26,762 bases of DNA from Reticulitermes lucifugus (taxonomy: Eukaryota; Arthropoda; Insecta; Blattodea; Rhinotermitidae): the NCBI GenBank assembly GCA_026260175.1, contig JAKCWW010000396.1:2754-29515 (forward strand). The letters run 5' to 3'. Position numbers and translations under genes: made by a program. Below, piece after piece: positions 22,049 to 26,762 of the stretch (position 1 is the first letter of the stretch; every line of letters begins with the position of its first letter). Below the pieces are notes generated by a model. It saw only the letters and a program-made list of their open reading frames with translations. It searched no databases and was not told where the DNA came from.

Positions 22049-22639
22049 TCAAAAGTGATGTTTGGGTTGCAACTGTCCTTTGCTTTTAGAGTAGCCATTC
22101 TCATACAACAACACTAATTCATGTATTCTATCTACCTCATCGTTCAAATCTGTAACAAGACTCATATGATATGCCTTCACTTGTCTTGACTCTCGATACT
22201 GACACAACCGTCCAACAACGTGAACTGTATCACCTAGTTCTCTAAATTGAACCAAGTTTTCGAAAGTATTAATTGCAGGTTTCATCATATACTTCAGTAG
22301 CTTGTGTTCGTCTTCCGTACATCCCGAGACATTTTCCAGTTCACTAGTTATTCCCTTTATTTGTTGGTAATCCTCTTCAATGTCACCTCTTGTATAGTCA
22401 AAAAGGCACAATATTTCTCCAGTTCCATCGTCTATTGTGTACACTGCTCCTGACGCACCTATTAATTTTCTAGTCGTGACAACACCAAATACATCTACAT
22501 AGTGCACAACAAAATCTTGAAATAAATAGGCATTTTCTACAGCTGGGTGTGGGGGAATGCGAAGGCAGTCAACGATCCACAATTTTATGGCTGGCGTGTA
22601 AATACTGCCACGAGCATTTTTTGTTGTTTTCGTCTCCAT
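22049..22639 (-). CDS. STN1: STN1-like OB-fold protein (CST complex subunit), single exon, 196 residues
   Basis: One uninterrupted frame runs from ATG (22639-22637) to TGA (22051-22049). The start has a strong context, ACC before the ATG and G after it. The N-terminal half carries the OB-fold signature of STN1/OBFC1: a TPAIKLWIVDCLR helix, VDVFGVV near 48-54, then YTIDDGTGEILCLFDY near 67-82, which parallels the vertebrate VDDSTG-I-C motif. Residues 134-145 (ELGDTVHVVGRL) with CQYRESRQVKA parallel the vertebrate GDTIRVRG and YREEREI strands. STN1 binds TEN1 and CTC1 to protect telomeric single-stranded DNA and recruit polymerase alpha-primase. The vertebrate protein is about 370 residues with C-terminal winged helices. 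Here the chain ends right after the OB fold, as in plant STN1. A generic RPA2-like OB protein is the alternative. No poly(A) trace marks it as a recent retrocopy. Confidence 0.8.
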   Translation of the reverse strand: METKTTKNARGSIYTPAIKLWIVDCLRIPPHPAVENAYLFQDFVVHYVDVFGVVTTRKLIGASGAVYTIDDGTGEILCLFDYTRGDIEEDYQQIKGITSELENVSGCTEDEHKLLKYMMKPAINTFENLVQFRELGDTVHVVGRLCQYRESRQVKAYHMSLVTDLNDEVDRIHELVLLYENGYSKSKGQLQPKHHF

Positions 22640-23240
22640 GGTATGGCAGATTTAGCACCAAAAAATTCCATACGCAGCAGTATATGAATTGTATCGAGAC
22701 TATCAAACACATACACAACCTCTCACACACCAACCAAGTTCCTCGAGTCCTCGTGGTCTAGCACGGAACAGATATCTAGTACGTACATCACAGTCATCTA
22801 CGGATAATAGTCACCGCGCTATTGTTACTCATCCCATCCGCGGCGAGTCGCCACTTATCTTACCTGCTGCTTGCGCCACGAACATGCCACACGACATTAT
22901 TTTTACCATTACTCTTCTCGTTGGAGCTAGTACATTCCGCTAATCACTGTAACCTGTTCATTCTTCAACTCCTTCTATTACCAATTATTGGCACTCATAG
23001 GCCCTTACTTCTACGGTCACCATCAGGAACGTAGCTACGTAATGGTGGGTATGTACGCCCTGTGCGACAGTCCAAGGCGCGGCAAAATACAGGCACAAAA
23101 CGCCACAGATTATCTAGCAAAACGCTAACATGCGGGAGCACCGATCGTCCGTCCAACGTCACTTACGCTAATGATGACGTCACCTCTAGAAACCACGGAT
23201 CGTCCACTGGGCTTTGGGGGCATCTGCGCGCAGGTGACCA
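22640..23240. other. Upstream region of the STN1-like gene; left flank of the MULE
   Basis: This is richer in CpG than the introns, which is compatible with a promoter of the minus-strand gene, although no TATA box or defined initiator can be supported. From about 23025 the sequence (GGAACGTAGCTACGTAATGG and on) looks like the end of another dispersed repeat, unassigned. Short open frames on the plus strand here have no similarity that I recognise. Confidence 0.4.
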
Positions 23241-23463
23241 GATAAATGCGCACATGAAAAAAAACCCACAAGGAAAAATGCACACCCGGACGAATGATCA
23301 CACAGAAAAGTACGCACATAGAAAAATTCTCATATTCCCAATACTATCAAGTAATACACTCCCAATAAAGCGTTATGTGCATGCTATGAAGCGAAGTTCA
23401 AACATGCAGTATTCTTATTGACATGAACGAAGAATATGTTTATGAATGAAATTATAATAAATG
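23241..23463 (+). repeat. MULE left inverted-repeat arm
   Basis: The inner part (23340-23460) is over 90% identical by eye to the reverse complement of 24772-24895. The outer part holds about five degenerate 16-17-bp units of the type AAATGCnCACACGGA. Confidence 0.88.
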
Positions 23464-23626
23464 GAAAGTCAGCGTTTGCCGCGCTGGCTCACGTCAGCTC
23501 AATCAGTCCGCCCACTCCTACGTTGACTCTGATCTATTGGTCGAACATCGCCCCATCCCCTCAGTCTTACCCATCTACTGATGATAACAACTTGGTTGCC
23601 GAGAAACGTATTTAGTAAATAATTTA

Positions 23627-24576
23627 GTGTGTGTAAGAAGTACTGAGAAGTACAGTCAATTGGTACTTCATGATTCAGGTGTGCACCATCCAGACAGAAT
23701 TCTGGTTTTAGGTGATAAGGAACTCTTGGTTGAATTGAACAAAGATACAATCTATGGAGATGGCACCTTTGGTAAAGTTCCAAACATGTTTTACCAACTG
23801 TATACGTGGCATGCCAAGGTGGGTAAGTCATATCCGCCATGTATTTACATTTTGTTACAGAAAAAGAACTTGGATACTTATAATAGAATGTTTGAAATCA
23901 TGAAGCTGTTGGTTCCAAATCTGGTGCCTCAAAAGGTTCTAGTAGATTTTGAGAAGACTTGCATGAATGCAGTGAGGATTGCCTTTCCACACGCTGAGGT
24001 CAAAGGGTGCTATTTCCATCTGTGTCAGAGTCTCATCAGGAAGCTCAGCAATGTTGGCTTGAAGATTGAATTTGAAACTGATATAAATATAAAACTCAAG
24101 CTGAAGTCTCTTGCTGCATTAACCTTTGTCCCAGTCCATGATGTGAGGAGTGTCTTTGATGAGCTTGTCGCCACATTTCCAGACGAAGATAGCTATAATG
24201 AGGTGCTCACGTACTTCTTTTCCACATACATTGAGGGTGCAGTAGGTAGAGATCCACAGTTCCAATAAGAATATGGAATCATCATGATGCAGCTCTTGAA
24301 CCGTCGCCTAAAACTACAAACTGCTGTGACGGATTTCACAATGCACTTAATTCCCTATTCCACTGCAGTCATCCCAGCGTGTGGTTTCTGTTTGATGGAC
24401 TGCAGANGGACCTGGCTTGCCACAGATTGACACTGGCTAATGCACAGGCAGGTCGTCTAGAGGTGAAAAAGAGAAGATATGATGCACTGCATGACTTGGT
24501 TGCCACTTCTATTAAGGAATATGAATAGGTGGAAGACAAACTGAAATACTTGCGGAGATTGGCTAACTTACAGTAA
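23627..24576 (+). pseudogene. MULE-type transposase, 5'-truncated and frameshifted
   Basis: The first open block (23627-24268) carries the MULE transposase core: DGTF with the first acidic residue at D45, YTWH...YPP-IY-LL-KK, VDFE with D107, then GC-FHL-Q with C128 and H131. A TAA at 24266 ends the frame. One base appears to be missing near 24256-24265, because the next frame immediately continues with the family words PIRIWNHHDAALE and FHNALNSLFHCSHPS. That frame has a premature TAG at 24526-24528 and a final TAA at 24574. The usual N-terminal FLYWCH-type zinc finger of animal MULEs is missing, and the expected EGFHN motif reads DGFHN. One N lies at 24407. It is not functional as it stands. 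Superfamily assignment is from recognised motifs. Confidence 0.85.
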
Positions 24577-24771
24577 AATAAAAAACCAAAAAGTGTTGAC
24601 TGTTCACTTTGTAGGACAAAGAAAAAATAATTTATTTTCATAAATAAAATAAAAGGGTTTAGTTGCAATAAAACAAGAGCTTTTTATTTCCTGTAATTTC
24701 CCTTAAAAACATTTACATCCAAATTTTCTATTTATTTGTTTATACTGAGACTTATTCAAGGTTAACATTTA

Positions 24772-25071
24772 ATCTATTATAATTTCATTTATAAACATAT
24801 TCTTCGTTCATGTCAATAAGAATACTGCATGTTTGAACTTCACTTCATAGCATGCACATAACGCTTTATTGAGAGTGTATTACTTGATAGTATTGTGAAT
24901 GTGAGAATTTTTTTAGGTGCGTACTTTTCTGTGTGAGCATTCGTCCGGGTGAGCATTTATCCGTGTGAGCAATTTTCCGTGTGGGTGTTTTTCTTGTGAG
25001 CATTTATGACAGTGGGTTTCTTCTGTGCGGGATTTTCGCGTGGGCTTTCTTAGTATGGGCTTTTGTCATGG
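24772..25071 (-). repeat. MULE right inverted-repeat arm with a 16-bp-period array
   Basis: The inner 24772-24900 mirrors the left arm. The outer 24901-25071 is a tandem array on the plus strand of GTGAGCATTTATCCGT-like units starting at 24901, 24917, 24933, 24949, 24965, 24981, 24996, 25012, 25027, 25040 and 25056. Seven of the eleven are exactly 16 bp; the others are 13-16 bp and more diverged outward. Confidence 0.85.
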
Positions 25072-25089
25072 AACTACGCGGGGCGCAAC

Positions 25090-26329
25090 TGACTTCAGTA
25101 TGGCGACAGGTCACAAAAGCTTTTCAGTGGTAGCAGAACTTAATTCATCTGTTCCTGGCAAAATTGCAGCACCAGTATCGCCTAGAGAGGGGTATCCTGA
25201 ATTACCAATCCTATCCGACAATCCCGCCCTCCATCATCCTCCCTTTGCTCTACTTCAGTTCACACATAATGGAAACTCTTCCCGCAAAATCTAGTATATA
25301 CCCATCCATAAGAATGGATGTAATTGGGGTTGTTAGGCATCGCTTCTCCAAAGGCTTGAGCAAGAGCCTTACATACACCGAATAGTTTTACGCGCTATTT
25401 ACCATCACAGCATATTCTGTAAGGTTACTGAACATAAGACTACAACAGTTACGTATAGTCACTTCCCAAAAAATTTAACAGAAGACTAACATAAAAAGAT
25501 TTTTTTAGATAGTTTTGAAGTTGTCAGGGACGAGAGGTGCTCTCGGTAAGAAGAAAAGTCCTCTTTTAGTTTGACCCTATTTCGAAGAAAGGACCCTCGA
25601 CAAAGCAGAGTTGTTGCTGAAGGTTAGGCGCAGGAAATAATGTAGTAGAAAGGATGTAATATCTTTAAAGAGTAATTTAAATATAAATCAGTCCATAAAA
25701 GACGGCATTTTTTCGGCACTGCACACTAAATTAACAGGCAGCAAGACAGAGAATCCTCAAGGATACACGATGGTTTCATAAACGTAGTGAAACTGGAATG
25801 AGTATTCTATTTTTTTTTTGTCGTTGCGATATGACAGTTTCTTTCTAATCGTTAACATGATTTTGAGTTTGGTGTTGCGAAGCCGCTAGTGAATAACCGC
25901 AGATAGAAGAATGCATGGTACGAATGAAACTGACGCTGAGATGCGCATGCGTTGAAATATGCAATACTGACTATGCTTACTACTATCCGCGTTCAGTTGC
26001 CGGGCGCTCGTGGCCTGTGGTGGCGTGGTGTGTGTGTAGTGGTCCACTCGAACTTTTAACAAACTGTAGAAAAGAAGGCACCAAAACTAGCCGTAAAAGT
26101 TACTTTAAATCTACAATTAAAAATGACAACATTCGTATGTAGTGTGTTTAAATATGGGATTATACATGCGCTTTAGTGTGTTTTAAAAGTGGTTTTCGCG
26201 CTATCATATAGTGTATTCAATGGACAGATGATTCCGTTCAGGTGTTCTTATAAAACTTAACTTCAGTGATTCTTTGAAGTTTAAGAAGTTGGTGCTGAGA
26301 TTACTTTCCCACTTCTAGAAGCTCAGAAG
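25090..26329. other. Unassigned region right of the MULE
   Basis: There are mixed short open frames on the plus strand (75-89 codons) and none shows a domain, splice sites or similarity I recognise. CpG content is higher around 25860-26050, which could fit a promoter for a gene starting near 26330, but no core promoter element can be supported. Confidence 0.4.
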
Positions 26330-26363
26330 ATGATGAATTTTGTTACAGCGAGCCTGTTTGAAG
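26330..26363 (+). CDS. Speculative first coding exon of an unidentified gene
   Basis: Two consecutive ATG codons open MMNFVTASLFE plus one base, followed by AAG|GTAGGC, a reasonable donor. A G/C-containing upstream region would serve as 5' UTR. The continuation would lie beyond the right edge of the window. I do not recognise the peptide. It may be chance. Confidence 0.2.
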
Positions 26364-26624
26364 GTAGGCTTTATTTGAGAAGTACTACAACAATAAGTAC
26401 GATGGAACATCATTAACGTGGGGTTCTTGTGTTTTGTTTCTAATCTTGTGTCGCGCACTGCATGCGTCTCACCGCTCTGTCATGGCGTACATTGTGTTGC
26501 TCCATTTGACTGGGAGGTTATGATTTTTACAAGAAGCATTGTACTGCAGACATGTATTATTTATTACTTTCGCTTTTCCGTAATATTCCATGTAATCGAT
26601 CTGAACCTGTGGCAGTTTGTGTGA

Positions 26625-26762
26625 ATATAAGTTAAAGCACTGCGCTACAAGCTGGAAGGTCGCTGGTTCGGTTCCCGATGGTGTCATTGGAATTTTTCAT
26701 TGACATAATCCTTCCTGCAGCACTATGGCCCTGGGGTCGACTCAGCCTCTAACAGAAATGAG
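26625..26762 (+). mobile_element. tRNA-derived SINE, copy 5 (runs off the window)
   Basis: The tRNA-like head has box-B-like GGTTCGGTTCC (26665-26675) within GGTCGCTGGTTCGGTTCCCG. The body CACTATGGCCCTGGGGTCGA with CTCAGCCTCTAACAGAAATG follows and is cut by the window edge. It is the best-preserved head of the SINE family seen in TRAPPC13 introns. A peptide frame overlapping it on the minus strand is an artefact. Confidence 0.7.

Larger units (their letters stand above)
23241..25071 (+). mobile_element. Decayed Mutator-like (MULE) DNA transposon with long inverted repeats
   Basis: The left arm at about 23241-23463 is repeated in inverse at about 24772-25011. Shared blocks include TTCAAACATGCAGTATTCTT, ATGAACGAAGAATATGTTTA and CAATACTATCAAGTAATACA. 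Between them lies a MULE transposase remnant. The right arm continues outward to about 25071 as a 16-bp-period array that the left arm lacks, so the left end has been truncated or rearranged. No convincing 8-10-bp target duplication was found, so the outer limits are approximate. Confidence 0.85.

Noticed and set aside
23062..23421. 119-codon plus-strand frame
   Set aside because: It runs through the MULE inverted repeat and its 16-bp units, so the frame is a by-product of the repeat.
25915..26142. 75-codon plus-strand frame in a CpG-richer region
   Set aside because: No domain or similarity, and no splice context. The region may be promoter or 5' UTR sequence instead.
1..26762. Search for a new multi-gene system, CRISPR array or operon
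   Set aside because: The window holds two ordinary eukaryotic genes and transposon debris. None of the repeats has the spacing and uniqueness pattern of a CRISPR array, and the genes are functionally unrelated.

Overview
The window is eukaryotic and looks like an insect nuclear genome: introns of 0.9-3.4 kb, AT-rich non-coding DNA, tRNA-derived SINEs, non-LTR retrotransposon 3' ends and several DNA-transposon remnants. The retrotransposon and SINE types and the gene structures suggest a hemimetabolous insect, possibly a termite or cockroach. That placement is inference from recalled repeat families, not proven by the sequence.

Layout. (1) 1-389: 3' end of a non-LTR retrotransposon. (2) 598-19459, + strand: a complete ten-exon gene for TRAPPC13, a subunit of the metazoan TRAPPIII trafficking complex. 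All nine introns obey GT-AG, all joins keep frame, and the exons give a 407-residue protein collinear with the vertebrate protein (recalled as about 417 residues). The introns hold two pogo/Tigger-like MITEs, a near-perfect 240-bp hairpin element, a 5'-truncated LINE with a 16-bp target-site duplication, copies of one SINE family and three tandem-repeat blocks. (3) 19813-20410: a candidate hAT-like non-autonomous element just past the TRAPPC13 poly(A) signal. (4) 22049-22639, - strand: an intact intronless 196-residue OB-fold protein resembling STN1, the telomere-maintenance subunit of the CST complex, without the C-terminal winged-helix part. (5) 23241-25071: a decayed Mutator-like (MULE) transposon with long inverted repeats that contain arrays of a degenerate 16-bp unit. 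(6) 25090-26762: mostly unassigned sequence, a speculative first exon at 26330-26363 and a SINE running off the right edge.

TRAPPC13 and the STN1-like gene point towards each other. They act in unrelated processes (ER-Golgi and autophagy traffic versus telomeres), so their proximity carries no functional message. I see no operon, CRISPR array, rRNA, authentic tRNA gene or clearly new multi-gene system. The most unusual items are the OB-only intronless STN1-like gene, the 16-bp arrays in the MULE ends, a possible 9-nt microexon in TRAPPC13, the large intronic hairpin, and a Tigger-type MITE that looks very like mammalian Tigger/MER2 sequences.
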